33,811 bases of DNA from Lachnospiraceae bacterium (GCA_024682115.1 JAIKZO010000001.1:1-33811), one strand, 5' to 3'; shown: positions 22,163 through 31,204, numbered from the stretch's first letter. Translations and numbers: made by a program. The notes: generated by a model not told the origin, from the sequence alone.

Positions 22163-24757
22163 TCATTTGTCCCTTATGACTTTTTCTTCGGGCAGATACG
22201 AAATCACCATTTCTTCCAGAAGAACGGAGTCTATGGGTTTTGTCAGATAATCATTGAATCCGGCTTCCATATATTTTTGTCTTGCTCCGGTCAACGCATT
22301 AGCCGTGAGGCATATGACAGGCGTGTCAGAATTTATATTGTCCCTGTGTGATCTGAACTCTTTAAGTATCTCGATACCGTTTTTTTCGGGCATCATATGA
22401 TCAAGGAAGATGATGTCATACTTGTTTTCAAGCATATGTTTCAATCCCTCGTCCCCGTTCTGAACCCTGTCTATCGTCATCAATGTGTGCTTAAGAAGAC
22501 TGGCGAAAACGAGAAGATTGACGGAATTATCGTCAATAACGAGAATACGTGCATCCTTTGCCGTAAAGCTCTTGCGTTCCTCTTCCTTAAGTTCCATCGT
22601 TCTTTTGAAGGTCTCTTCGTAATCGCCGATGGGCTCCCATCCAGTTACACCCTGAACAAGATCGAAGGAGAAATCGGATCCTATTCCGTATTCGCTGTTT
22701 ACGTTAAGGGAACTGTTCATCATGGAAAGAAGGCTTCGGGTTATCGACATTCCGAGTCCCGTTCCCTCTATGTTCCTGTTCTTCTTTTCATCGATACGCT
22801 CATATTCGGAGAAGAGTTTTTTCATGTCATCTTTTCTGATACCTATTCCGGTATCCCTGACCGACACATGAAGGATTATGCTCTTATCATCTTTTTTTGT
22901 ATACGAGATCGAAAGGGTAATATTTCCTTTTTCGGTATATTTTACGGCGTTAGTCAGGAGATTCGTGATGATCTGTCTTATCCTCATATCATCGCCGTGA
23001 AGTTTCTGCGGCGTATTCTGGTCGATATCCAGCACGAGGTTCAGTCCTTTAAGCTCCGTTCTCCTCTTTATAAGGGTGACCAGATCGTTTATCATAGCCG
23101 CTAGATCGTAATCGACTTTGATGATCTCCATCTTGCCCGACTCGATCTTTGAAAAATCAAGGATATCGTTGATAAGACCAAGCAGCGTACGTCCCGCAGA
23201 TTTGATGTTCCGTGCATAGTTAACGATATTTTCGTCATCGCTTTCGCGGAGCACCATTTCGTTAAGTCCGAGGACCGCATTGATCGGAGTTCTTATCTCA
23301 TGCGACATGTTTGAAAGGAAAGCGGACTTTGCCTCACTCGCAGCCTGGGCTTTCTCCGAAATATCAATGAGCTGGTCTCGTTCCTTCTTTTCCTTGTCAA
23401 TATCCTCGAGCATCCAGATGACATGGGCTACTTTACCTTCAGGTGTACGTTCGGATACAACATATCTTGCCCTGACCCAGATATTTCCGTAGCTGATATA
23501 TTCGACCGTTGCCACATCGGTATCCTTCATCCTCTCGTCTATCGTCGAAAGATCGGCAAATTCGATCGCTGCCTGCTTTGTAGGGCTTTCCGGCAATCCG
23601 GTCATGATCCCGTTAAAGAGTTCCCTCATATTATGGTCACAGGATTCCACCACCTTTGCGATCGCGGGATTTTTATTCTTTATTCCTATAACACTGTTGT
23701 TTATTACATCCAGATCACAGAGCGACATGTATATATCGGCGGATGATCCCAGAATAGACTGGAGATTGTCTTTTACCAGCGAATTTCTGCCTGACCTGAG
23801 CATCATCAGAGTAAATATGATACATGTAAGGATTATCGACGATCCCGATGCATAGAGCATTATCCTTAAAGGTCTGTAAATATCCCTTGATTCCGTAACG
23901 GATATACTGTACCAGTCTTTTCCTATGGGAACGACATAGACTATATAGTTGTTTCCGTCATAAGACAGTTCAAAAGCATTTTCATCGGATCCGGCAACGC
24001 TCTTAAGGATATAGCTTCCGAAACCTTCCGTTTCTTCCAGATAATTCTTGCCGCGTTCCTCGGTATCCGTATGTGCCACAACAAATCCGTTGGAGCTTAT
24101 TATCATCCTGGTGGTTCCGGAATCTCCGGCAAGACCGTTTTCCGTGATCTCCTGTATCCTTCCGAGGGTAACGTCTATAGCCACAACATCCCTGCCGTTG
24201 GGAAGGGCCTTTGCTATGGTCATGACTACCTCCTGCGAATACATATCAAAATACGGATTGATAAGGACTATTTCTCCGATATCGGCGATCGCTTCCGTAT
24301 ACCAGGGTCTTTCTTCGGGAACATAATCCGGCCCGGGATCCCATCCCGAACCGTCGAAATATTTACCGTTTATGCATCCGTAAAGACCTGTTGTCGCAGG
24401 TAATATCGAATTCTGAAGCCTGTTGGTCTCATCGGTAAGGTATTCGAGTATCTTTTCCTCCGGATCGCCGTCACTTAACATCTTGTTCACGGAATATTCC
24501 GTGAGCGAGATAAGATCGGTTCCGGTAGAAAGGTATATCTCAACCTCTTTTGCCGAATTGAAAGCATTCAATTCACTTTGGGTAATGATGCTCTGTTTGA
24601 TGTAAAAAGATAACAGATAATGATATGTAACAATGAAGATGATAAACCCGAGCGCAAGCAAAAAGAAGCCCAGTATACGTTTGAATCCGTATTTTCTGAT
24701 CACTTCCTTTGTCTTGATCTTATTGACTTTGATCCCGGGATTGCTTTTTTTGTTCAT
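22163..24757 (-). CDS. hybrid sensor histidine kinase with Cache-type sensor and receiver domain
   Basis: An 864-aa membrane protein. Residues about 27-50 form the first membrane segment, then an extracellular double-Cache-like sensor (FDGSGWDPGPDYVPEERPWY and INPYFDMYSQEVVMTIAKAL are typical) to the second segment near residue 300. A PAS-like region follows. The kinase core has FLSNMSHEIRTPINAVLGLN with His 486 and an ATP-binding domain (LLTNAVKYTEKG, EGTGLGMSITRSLL). The C-terminal receiver domain has IIFLDHMMPEKNG with phospho-acceptor Asp 786. No output domain follows, so it must pass phosphate to another protein. It is the last gene of the ftsE operon, 31 bases after the SGNH-like gene. 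Confidence 0.95.
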   Translation of the reverse strand: MNKKSNPGIKVNKIKTKEVIRKYGFKRILGFFLLALGFIIFIVTYHYLLSFYIKQSIITQSELNAFNSAKEVEIYLSTGTDLISLTEYSVNKMLSDGDPEEKILEYLTDETNRLQNSILPATTGLYGCINGKYFDGSGWDPGPDYVPEERPWYTEAIADIGEIVLINPYFDMYSQEVVMTIAKALPNGRDVVAIDVTLGRIQEITENGLAGDSGTTRMIISSNGFVVAHTDTEERGKNYLEETEGFGSYILKSVAGSDENAFELSYDGNNYIVYVVPIGKDWYSISVTESRDIYRPLRIMLYASGSSIILTCIIFTLMMLRSGRNSLVKDNLQSILGSSADIYMSLCDLDVINNSVIGIKNKNPAIAKVVESCDHNMRELFNGIMTGLPESPTKQAAIEFADLSTIDERMKDTDVATVEYISYGNIWVRARYVVSERTPEGKVAHVIWMLEDIDKEKKERDQLIDISEKAQAASEAKSAFLSNMSHEIRTPINAVLGLNEMVLRESDDENIVNYARNIKSAGRTLLGLINDILDFSKIESGKMEIIKVDYDLAAMINDLVTLIKRRTELKGLNLVLDIDQNTPQKLHGDDMRIRQIITNLLTNAVKYTEKGNITLSISYTKKDDKSIILHVSVRDTGIGIRKDDMKKLFSEYERIDEKKNRNIEGTGLGMSITRSLLSMMNSSLNVNSEYGIGSDFSFDLVQGVTGWEPIGDYEETFKRTMELKEEERKSFTAKDARILVIDDNSVNLLVFASLLKHTLMTIDRVQNGDEGLKHMLENKYDIIFLDHMMPEKNGIEILKEFRSHRDNINSDTPVICLTANALTGARQKYMEAGFNDYLTKPIDSVLLEEMVISYLPEEKVIRDK

Positions 24758-24788
24758 TTATCCTTCCGATCAGGGTCTTAAAGGTCCG

Positions 24789-25763
24789 TTACTCCGAAGG
24801 GCTGGCAACGGTAGTCATCTTATTGTTTATTATATAGGCTATCCTGTCCGCAAGCAATTCTCTGCCTTTGTCGTTGTAATGCATATGGTCGGTCATATAT
24901 TCCTCATAATTACCTTCGTTGATCGTTCCGTAGTAATTATCTATGACCGAACAGCCACAGTCGATCGAAGCATCGATCTCCTTCTGAACATAGTAGGGAA
25001 GCGCTCCGTTTCCGATATCCTTTATGGTTCCGCTGTAAAGCTTGCCGTTCTCATCCATGAACTGAGCATATGTGGGAGTCATCACAAACGTCCTTATCCA
25101 GGGCCATGTCTCTTCCGTCGTCTGAAGGAAATATCTCAGTCCTCCGGTAAAAGCCGCAAGATCGGTAGGCACATCCGGATTGTCACAGGGTCTTCCCGTG
25201 TTGTAATCCGTGCTGTCATACATGATGATGATCACATCTATCTTGTTCATATCAAGAGATTCTATCGTATCTATTGCCGTGCGGTATTTTTCCTTGTCCT
25301 CCACATATTCAAATGCCGATTCCATCGGAATGAAATTCCCTGAAACGAGTGCCGCACCTACGGAAGGAAGGTTGTAATGATCCCAGGGAAAGCCGGGATT
25401 TATAGGCACGTTATGATAGCATGTCGAAGAATCCGGAAAAGCTATATCATAAACTGTCGAGTTAGTCTTTTTGGCGATAAGGTTTGCAAGCCCTTTTTCT
25501 GAGCGGTCATCGGAAAAAGGATTGTTTCCGATACAGAGGATATTGAGTTCACCGTCATCTTCATGTCCGGCAAATCTGTTTGATTCCATCGGTATGATCA
25601 TATCAAGGACTTCGACGTCGAATTCCGAAGGATCCACCTGTGCAACATCCTTTTCTTTGTTATATGCTCCCGCATTCCACCTGACGAGCCTGAACACGGC
25701 AATTATTACTATCAGTAATATAAGTGAAAGAATCACTATATGTACTATCGTGCTTTTTTTCAT
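24789..25763 (-). CDS. membrane-anchored SGNH-hydrolase-like protein lacking the usual serine
   Basis: A 324-aa protein with one N-terminal membrane segment (IVHIVILSLILLIVIIAVFR) and an extracellular SGNH/GDSL-like domain. Block I reads LNILCIGNNPFSDDRSEKGL, where the expected GDS is GNN, so the nucleophile Ser is replaced. Block III-like VIIIMYDSTDYNTG and block V-like DHMHYNDKGRELLADRI, with Asp and His, are visible. Similar Lachnospiraceae proteins that I recall read GNAPF.DDR here, so the change may be a family trait rather than decay. It may bind or modify acyl groups of the cell wall, or be inactive. It lies between ctpA and the hybrid kinase gene, in the ftsE operon. Confidence 0.75.
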   Translation of the reverse strand: MKKSTIVHIVILSLILLIVIIAVFRLVRWNAGAYNKEKDVAQVDPSEFDVEVLDMIIPMESNRFAGHEDDGELNILCIGNNPFSDDRSEKGLANLIAKKTNSTVYDIAFPDSSTCYHNVPINPGFPWDHYNLPSVGAALVSGNFIPMESAFEYVEDKEKYRTAIDTIESLDMNKIDVIIIMYDSTDYNTGRPCDNPDVPTDLAAFTGGLRYFLQTTEETWPWIRTFVMTPTYAQFMDENGKLYSGTIKDIGNGALPYYVQKEIDASIDCGCSVIDNYYGTINEGNYEEYMTDHMHYNDKGRELLADRIAYIINNKMTTVASPSE

Positions 25764-25780
25764 ATCTTACCTCTGTATCC

Positions 25781-27034
25781 TTACTTTATCTGTTCCTGAA
25801 GGATCTCCAGTGCCTTATCGACCTGATTATCCTCGCCGGTCTCAAGTGCCTTGTCATAATCATATTCTATCTCAACATCGGGTTCTATACCCGTTCCCTG
25901 AATGTTTCTTCCGGAAGGAGTAAAGTATGCGCTGATCGTAAGCTTTACCGCAGACCTGTCACTTAAGCTGAATATCCTCTGGACTATTCCTTTTCCGAAC
26001 GTGGTCGTTCCGACTAGTGTTCCCTTGTGATGATCCTGTATCGCACCCGCAAGTATCTCTGCAGCGGAAGCACTGTATTCATTCGTAAGAACAACAAGCG
26101 GGATCTGGAGTTCGTGTTTTCCGTCACACTCGTAGTTCTCGCGCCTTCCTTTTACGTCCTCGGTATATACTATCATTCCCTTGGGAAGTATCCTTCTTGC
26201 TATATCTACGACCGTATCGAGATTTCCGCCGTGGTTGCCTCTTAAGTCAAGGACCAGTCCTTTTATCTCAAGAGATTCAAGATCCGCCATCGCCTCAAGA
26301 TACTGATCGAGCGTAACATCACTGAATTCCGATATCTTAAGATAGCCTATACTCTCATCATCCATCAGAGTGCCGTATGTTACGGTATCCGTCTCGATGA
26401 GCTTGCCCCTTGTTATATCAAACTCAAGATAATCGGGTTCGCCTTCCCTGTAGATCGTCAGATGGACCGATGTGCCTTCAAGTCCTTTGATCATCGAAAC
26501 TATCTTGGTAAGCGTAAGGCCCATCGTTGACTCTCCGTCAACCATATAGATTATATCTCCGTCACGGAGCCCCGCCTGCTCTGCGGGAGATTCTTCCATT
26601 ACTCCGGCTATGAGAGGCATGTTCATCTCTTTGTCCAGAGAGACATAGCATCCTATCCCGTAGGATATTCCTTCGGAATCGTCAAGTGCGGCCTGGAGCT
26701 CTTCCTTTGAGTAATACTCGGAATAGGGATCGTTGAGCGATGCGACTATACCTTTGTAAACTCCTTCGGCCATGCCATCAGTTCCGGTCTCTTCCGAATA
26801 ACTGTAGAAATTCTTATCTATCTTGTTTACGATCTCATTTACCTTGCGTAATTCTTTATCTCCCAGAACGGCTTTCCCGCCGGAAGTGCCTATCATTCCG
26901 GATAAGATAAAATATGCGCCGAAGATAAGGAACATCACTGTCATTCCAATGATAAGGCCAATTATAAGACCTCTTATCTTAGCGTTTTTTTCTATCTGTC
27001 CGATCTCTTCGGCACGTGATAATTCATTGTCCAT
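25781..27034 (-). CDS. S41 family C-terminal processing peptidase (CtpA-like)
   Basis: A 417-aa protein with an N-terminal membrane segment (about residues 23-50). A PDZ domain follows (ISYGIGCYVSL, AGLRDGDIIYMVDGESTMGL), then the S41 protease domain (LVLDLRGNHGGNLDTVVDIA, VLTNEYSASAAEILAGAIQD with the catalytic Ser, and TTFGKGIVQRIFSL with the catalytic Lys). The protease is outside the cell and trims proteins from their C-termini. In many Firmicutes ctpA follows the cell-wall hydrolase genes ftsE-ftsX-envC, as here (14 bases after the EnvC-like gene), and can control hydrolase levels. All catalytic residues are intact. Confidence 0.95.
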   Translation of the reverse strand: MDNELSRAEEIGQIEKNAKIRGLIIGLIIGMTVMFLIFGAYFILSGMIGTSGGKAVLGDKELRKVNEIVNKIDKNFYSYSEETGTDGMAEGVYKGIVASLNDPYSEYYSKEELQAALDDSEGISYGIGCYVSLDKEMNMPLIAGVMEESPAEQAGLRDGDIIYMVDGESTMGLTLTKIVSMIKGLEGTSVHLTIYREGEPDYLEFDITRGKLIETDTVTYGTLMDDESIGYLKISEFSDVTLDQYLEAMADLESLEIKGLVLDLRGNHGGNLDTVVDIARRILPKGMIVYTEDVKGRRENYECDGKHELQIPLVVLTNEYSASAAEILAGAIQDHHKGTLVGTTTFGKGIVQRIFSLSDRSAVKLTISAYFTPSGRNIQGTGIEPDVEIEYDYDKALETGEDNQVDKALEILQEQIK

Positions 27035-27048
27035 CTTTCAACTACTTC

Positions 27049-28266
27049 CTATCTGCTTAAATACTGCCACGGATTAACGTAATTACCGTCCTTGCGGACA
27101 CCGAAATGCAGATGCGGTCCCGTGGAACGACCGGTGGAACCAACCGCAGCTATGGTCTGTCCCTTAGAAACCTCCTGCCCCTTCGAAACGTAAAGGGCGG
27201 ATGCATGCATATAAATGGTATATAAACCGTCACCGTGATTTATCATTATATAATTGCCCATGGTCGAGCTATAATCCGCTGCGACAACTTTGCCGTTATA
27301 TGCCGCAAGTATGGGACTACCCGAAGGCGCTGCCATATCAACTCCGTTATGGAACTTCTCTATTCCCAGCGTTGGATGTATCCTGTATCCGTATTCATCC
27401 GAAACTCTCTTCATGTTGGGACACGGGAAGGTGAACATGCCTCCGTCGTAACGTCTGTTCTGTTCCTCGGCAAGCCTTTTTCTTTCTTCCGCAACCGCAG
27501 CCTCGAGGGCCTGTATCGTCTCGTTCTGTGCCGCTATCTCTGCTTCGTATTCCTCGATTGCGGCTTCTTTGTTGCTGATATCGGAACTCAGTCTTTCTAT
27601 CTCGCCTTTTTTGGTCTCTATGAGTTCGTCAAGCGCCGCTTTTTCCTGTTCCGATGCGGCCTTGGTATCATCAAGTATGCCTTTTTCCTCTTCAAGCTCC
27701 TGCTTGCACAGGGAAACATATTTTGTATATTCGACATATTCATCAAGCTTACGTCTGTCATATGCCGAAAGCTCTTCGATATACTCGGCCTTGTTCAGCA
27801 TATCACTGAAGGTATTGGCACTAAAAAGCAAGTCCAAATACATCATGTCTCCACGCTCGTACATGAACTTGATCCTTCTTTTCATGGCCTCGTACTGGGC
27901 AGTCTGGACTTCAACGGCCTCGTCAAGTTCGGCAGTCTTTTGGACTATCTCTTCTTCCTTTGCGATTATCCTCTGCTCAAGGTCATCTATCTTCAACTGT
28001 ATCTCGGTAACGTTGCTGTCTAGCTCCGTTACATATCTATCCAGATCCTGCTTGGAATTTTCAAGCTCTTTTTTTACCTGCTTTACATCGGTAAGACTTC
28101 CCTTTAAGGCTTCGCGTTCCTTTTTGGCCTCGCTGATCTCGGCTTCCTTTTTCTGGATACTTTCGTTGGTGAGCTCATCGGACAAAGCACTGCTTCCCTG
28201 CCCGGCAAAAAGAAAAACAACTATTAAGCTTAATATAAGACATAATATCCGTTTTGCGCTTTTCAT
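27049..28266 (-). CDS. EnvC-like murein hydrolase (activator), M23 peptidase domain
   Basis: A 405-aa secreted protein. It has a signal peptide (residues 1-27, ILCLILSLIVVFLFAGQGSS), a long coiled coil (about residues 30-270, rich in Glu, Lys and Leu) and a C-terminal LytM/M23 domain. The metal-binding residues are intact: KFHNGVDMAAPSGSP (HxxxD) and GPHLHFGVRKDGNYVNPWQY (HxH). It could therefore cut peptidoglycan peptides itself, unlike the degenerate E. coli EnvC that only activates amidases. The gene lies 9 bases after ftsX; the FtsEX complex is known to bind and switch on such coiled-coil hydrolases from the membrane. Confidence 0.94.
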   Translation of the reverse strand: MKSAKRILCLILSLIVVFLFAGQGSSALSDELTNESIQKKEAEISEAKKEREALKGSLTDVKQVKKELENSKQDLDRYVTELDSNVTEIQLKIDDLEQRIIAKEEEIVQKTAELDEAVEVQTAQYEAMKRRIKFMYERGDMMYLDLLFSANTFSDMLNKAEYIEELSAYDRRKLDEYVEYTKYVSLCKQELEEEKGILDDTKAASEQEKAALDELIETKKGEIERLSSDISNKEAAIEEYEAEIAAQNETIQALEAAVAEERKRLAEEQNRRYDGGMFTFPCPNMKRVSDEYGYRIHPTLGIEKFHNGVDMAAPSGSPILAAYNGKVVAADYSSTMGNYIMINHGDGLYTIYMHASALYVSKGQEVSKGQTIAAVGSTGRSTGPHLHFGVRKDGNYVNPWQYLSR

Positions 28267-28275
28267 CGGTTTCTT

Positions 28276-29172
28276 TTATACTCTCAGGTGTTTTCTTACC
28301 GTTGTTATCGATCCGAGGAAACCTATTCCGACGCCTATTCCGAACGAGAGCGGGAGCAGTGTGTGGAATATCTGATCCATCGAAAGGAATACGAGCAGTT
28401 CGTTAAGGCTCGAGAATTCGTTCTTGATGAATATGAGGACCGAATTATAAAGGAAATAGATGATCGCATCGGGTATGAGTGCCCCGACCGCACCTATGAT
28501 CATACCTTCTATAACGAAAGGCGATCTTACGAAAAAGTCCGTAGCTCCTATGTATTTCATGATCGATATCTCTTCCTTACGTACCGAGATACCTATCGTA
28601 ACGGTATTGCTTATAAGGAAAACCGATACGGCAAGAAGTATCGCGATTATTCCGACCGAAACATAAGCGATAAGTGCATTTACTCCGGTAAGGGTAGACG
28701 CTGTGACTTCCGATCTGTTGACCGTCCTTATACCCTCCACACTTTCAAGATATGCTACCAGTGCGGGCTGCATCGATACGTCAGACATGTATATCTCGTA
28801 GCTTGAAGAATCGGCAAGGGGATTCTCGGTAAATCCGTCGGCATACTCTCCGAGGTATTCAACCTTGAAGCTTTCCCATGCTTCGTCTGCCGAGATATAA
28901 ACCTTCTTTGCAACTTCAGGCCTTTTATCTATGAGCTGTCCTATCTCGTCTATCCTCTGCTGGGTTATTCCCTCATCAAAGAACACCGTAACGGAAACTC
29001 CTTCTTCGGCTGTCTTTACTATGTTCTGGAAGTTAGCCACAACACAGTAGAACAATCCGAAAAGGAAAAGGCACGCACCTATGGTAGCGATGGAAGCCAG
29101 CGAGAACCATTTATTTCGGAAAATGTTAATGATACCCTGTTTGATGGTATAAAATAACGTACTAATCTTCAT
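28276..29172 (-). CDS. ftsX: cell-division ABC transporter permease FtsX
   Basis: A 298-aa membrane protein with the FtsX layout. One segment near the N-terminus (FSLASIATIGACLFLFGLFY) is followed by an extracellular loop (FQNIVKTAEEGVSVTVFFDE to about residue 165) that binds the hydrolase partner, then three C-terminal segments. Conserved pieces are SISVRKEEISIMKYIGATDF-like IGISVRKEEISIMKYIGATD and the end RKHLRV. It overlaps ftsE by 11 bases. Together FtsE and FtsX turn ATP hydrolysis into activation of the EnvC-like hydrolase encoded next. Confidence 0.97.
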   Translation of the reverse strand: MKISTLFYTIKQGIINIFRNKWFSLASIATIGACLFLFGLFYCVVANFQNIVKTAEEGVSVTVFFDEGITQQRIDEIGQLIDKRPEVAKKVYISADEAWESFKVEYLGEYADGFTENPLADSSSYEIYMSDVSMQPALVAYLESVEGIRTVNRSEVTASTLTGVNALIAYVSVGIIAILLAVSVFLISNTVTIGISVRKEEISIMKYIGATDFFVRSPFVIEGMIIGAVGALIPDAIIYFLYNSVLIFIKNEFSSLNELLVFLSMDQIFHTLLPLSFGIGVGIGFLGSITTVRKHLRV

Positions 29173-29911
29173 AAACGTAACCGCCTCTCTCCTCGTCGCT
29201 TACAATAACACCCTTTTTCATCGTAACGACTCTCTTCTTCATCGTATCGACTATTTCCCTGTTGTGTGTGACCATGAGGATGGTCGTTCCGTTTTCGTTT
29301 ATCTGTTCAAGAAGCTTCATGATCTCCCATGTTGTATCGGGGTCAAGGTTTCCGGTAGGCTCATCCGCCAAGAGGATAGCCGGTCTGTTGACAAGCGCTC
29401 TTGCTATGGCAACTCTCTGCTGTTCACCTCCGGAAAGCTGCTTCGGGCGGGCCTTATACTTACCTGCAAGACCTACCGTTGCGAGTATGCTGGGAACATT
29501 TCTCTTAATGTCTTTATTGGGAACCTGGATTATCCTCTGTGCGAACGCAACGTTTTCATAAACGTTCCTGTCCTTTAACAGTCTGAAATCCTGGAATACT
29601 ATACCGAGGTTTCTTCTGTACTTGGGTATCTTGCGGTGGCGGATCTTGTTAAGGTCCTGACCCATTACCATGATATGTCCGTCGGTTGCGGTAAGTTCCT
29701 TTAAAAGGAGCTTTATTATCGTAGATTTTCCTGCTCCGCTGTCGCCGATTATGAACACGAACTCGCCCTTTTTGATACGAAGATCGACTCCGTTAAGTAT
29801 GGGTGCACCGTTTGAGGCATAAGATTTGCTGACATTTTCAAGAGTGATGATGTCACCGTTCGGGTTCAGTCTCAGTTTCTTTTTTTCGTTAGAGTAAGAA
29901 TCCTTTGCCAC
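29162..29911 (-). CDS. ftsE: cell-division ATP-binding protein FtsE
   Basis: A 249-aa ABC ATPase. Walker A is IGDSGAGKSTIIKLL, the signature is LSGGEQQRVAIARALVNRPA, and Walker B is ILLADEPTGNLDP; the switch His is in MVTHNREIV. FtsE-specific features include MVMGQDLNKIRHRKIPKYRR and IVFQDFRLLKDRNVYENVAF. The N-terminus has about 20 extra residues (MAKDSYSNEKKKLRLNPNGD) compared with the usual 228-aa form. It begins the ftsE-ftsX-envC-ctpA unit, 16 bases after the PucR/CdaR-type regulator gene. Confidence 0.97.
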   Translation of the reverse strand: MAKDSYSNEKKKLRLNPNGDIITLENVSKSYASNGAPILNGVDLRIKKGEFVFIIGDSGAGKSTIIKLLLKELTATDGHIMVMGQDLNKIRHRKIPKYRRNLGIVFQDFRLLKDRNVYENVAFAQRIIQVPNKDIKRNVPSILATVGLAGKYKARPKQLSGGEQQRVAIARALVNRPAILLADEPTGNLDPDTTWEIMKLLEQINENGTTILMVTHNREIVDTMKKRVVTMKKGVIVSDEERGGYVYED

Positions 29912-29927
29912 TTTTTTTCTCCTTAAA

Positions 29928-31016
29928 TCAATAATCGAAGTTTTCCATGTATTTCATATACTTAACTACCATCAGAGCTATATGGAACGTGATCGCATCG
30001 TCGAACGTGCGAAGATCGAGCCCCGTCAGCTTAAGTATCTTATCAAGTCTGTAAACCAGGGTATTTCTGTGAATGAAAAGCTGTCTTGATGTCTCGGAAA
30101 CATTAAGGCTGTTCTCAAAGAATTTATATATGGTCGTCAGTGTTTCCTCATCAAACGCCGCGGGAGATTTGTCTCCGAATATCTCTTTTATGAACATCTT
30201 GCAAAGAGGGAGCGGGAGCTGATAAATGAGTCGCCCTATACCGAGTTCTTCATATGCGATGATGCTCCTTTCCTCAAAGAAGATCTTTCCGACATCCATC
30301 GCCATCTTGGCTTCCTTGTATGAACGAGATACTTCCTTGAGTTCCGGAACCGTGGTTCCGTATGCTATCTTGATGCCTTTTATTCCTTCTTTTTCAAGTG
30401 CTCTCTGCAGCGACATCGCGATACGGTCGATGTCGAACTTGGAAGTTCCCTCGGAAAGATCCTTTATGACAAGGACATCCTTTTCATCGACTGCGGTAAC
30501 GTAATCGTTGTTGTTCGTGCCGAAAAAGCCCCTCGCCGCTTCGAGCACGTTCACATCCTTGGAATTGGAACATTCAAGCGACATCACGACTCTGGGCACA
30601 TCGGTATCTATATGAAGCTTTTTTGCACGGGAATAGATATCTACAAGGAGCAGGTTATCAAGGAGCAGGTTCTTTACAAAGTTGTCCTTATCAAAACGCT
30701 CCTTATACGCTACTATCAGATTCTGTATCTGGAAAGCGGCCATTTTGCCGATAAGATAAGCATCCTCGCCTTCTCCCATGGAAACCAGGATATACTCCAC
30801 GAAATTATCGTCGTATATCTTAAAATACTGGCATCCGTTGATCTCCTGGGAATCCGCGGGAGTTTTGGCGAATTCCGCTGCCTCGTCCCTGAAGGATCTT
30901 GATTCGGTAAGAGTCGTCACTACTTCCTTGCCCTCGGAATCAAGTACGGAAAAATCGGCCCTTGCGATGTTCTTAAGGCCGTCTATTGTTCCCTGTAAAG
31001 TCTGGTTTGAGATCAT
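29928..31016 (-). CDS. PucR/CdaR-type transcriptional regulator
   Basis: A 362-aa regulator. The C-terminal helix-turn-helix (PF13556 type) is clear: FFENSLNVSETSRQLFIHRN followed by TLVYRLDKILKLTGLDLRTF. The middle (about residues 130-260) resembles the GGDEF-like CdaR domain (VVMSLECSNSKDVNVLEAAR, IAYGTTVPELKEVSRSYKEA). The N-terminal part could be a sensory domain for a small carboxylate or amino acid. It lies 16 bases before ftsE in the same direction, so it may share the operon or control it. A -10 box TATAAT (31066-31071) lies upstream on the minus strand, with a weak -35. The ligand is unknown. Confidence 0.88.
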   Translation of the reverse strand: MISNQTLQGTIDGLKNIARADFSVLDSEGKEVVTTLTESRSFRDEAAEFAKTPADSQEINGCQYFKIYDDNFVEYILVSMGEGEDAYLIGKMAAFQIQNLIVAYKERFDKDNFVKNLLLDNLLLVDIYSRAKKLHIDTDVPRVVMSLECSNSKDVNVLEAARGFFGTNNNDYVTAVDEKDVLVIKDLSEGTSKFDIDRIAMSLQRALEKEGIKGIKIAYGTTVPELKEVSRSYKEAKMAMDVGKIFFEERSIIAYEELGIGRLIYQLPLPLCKMFIKEIFGDKSPAAFDEETLTTIYKFFENSLNVSETSRQLFIHRNTLVYRLDKILKLTGLDLRTFDDAITFHIALMVVKYMKYMENFDY

Positions 31017-31065
31017 CCGTTATCCCCCTTGTATGGTAAAGGTTCGTCAGTTTCAACAAAAACTC

Positions 31066-31071
31066 ATTATA
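31066..31071 (-). promoter_or_regulatory. -10 box of the PucR/CdaR-type gene
   Basis: TATAAT on the minus strand, 50 bases before the start codon. At 17 bases upstream the sequence is TTTTGT, a poor -35, so the promoter may need an activator or be weak. Confidence 0.55.
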
Positions 31072-31083
31072 CATTTTAATATA

Positions 31084-31118
31084 TTTTCACAAAAAATACC
31101 ACAGGGAAAATGTGAAAA
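31084..31118. repeat. inverted repeat between divergent promoters
   Basis: Perfect 8-base arms TTTTCACA (31084-31091) and TGTGAAAA (31111-31118) are separated by 19 bases. The region continues with CAC/GTG-rich half-sites to about 31136. It lies between the minus-strand -10 box and the plus-strand -35 box, a natural place for a regulator acting on both genes. Confidence 0.5.
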
Positions 31119-31144
31119 GATTGTGTATTTTTGTGGCATTTTCC

Positions 31145-31173
31145 TTGATAAACCACCTTTTTTCTGATAAAAT
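31145..31173 (+). promoter_or_regulatory. sigma-A promoter of the yjfB-like gene
   Basis: TTGATA (31145-31150), a 17-base spacer and TAAAAT (31168-31173) form a good sigma-A promoter. I looked for a motility sigma (SigD) pattern; TAAA and GATAA are present but 10 rather than about 15 bases apart, so that reading is weaker. Confidence 0.8.
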
Positions 31174-31204
31174 TACTGTACCGGAAACAGAAAGGAGTGA
31201 TCAT

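Noticed and set aside
27235-28375. Long plus-strand frames opposite the EnvC-like and ftsX genes
   Set aside because: They mirror the Glu/Lys-rich coiled coil; the minus-strand proteins are unmistakable families.
31146-31173. SigD (motility) promoter before the yjfB-like gene
   Set aside because: TAAA and GATAA are present but only about 10 bases apart instead of about 15, whereas the sigma-A hexamers are well spaced.
31112-31204. Longer reading of the yjfB-like protein from an upstream start codon
   Set aside because: The extension covers the promoter (TTGATA-N17-TAAAAT) and the AGGAG ribosome binding site; the family starts at MDI, base 31205.
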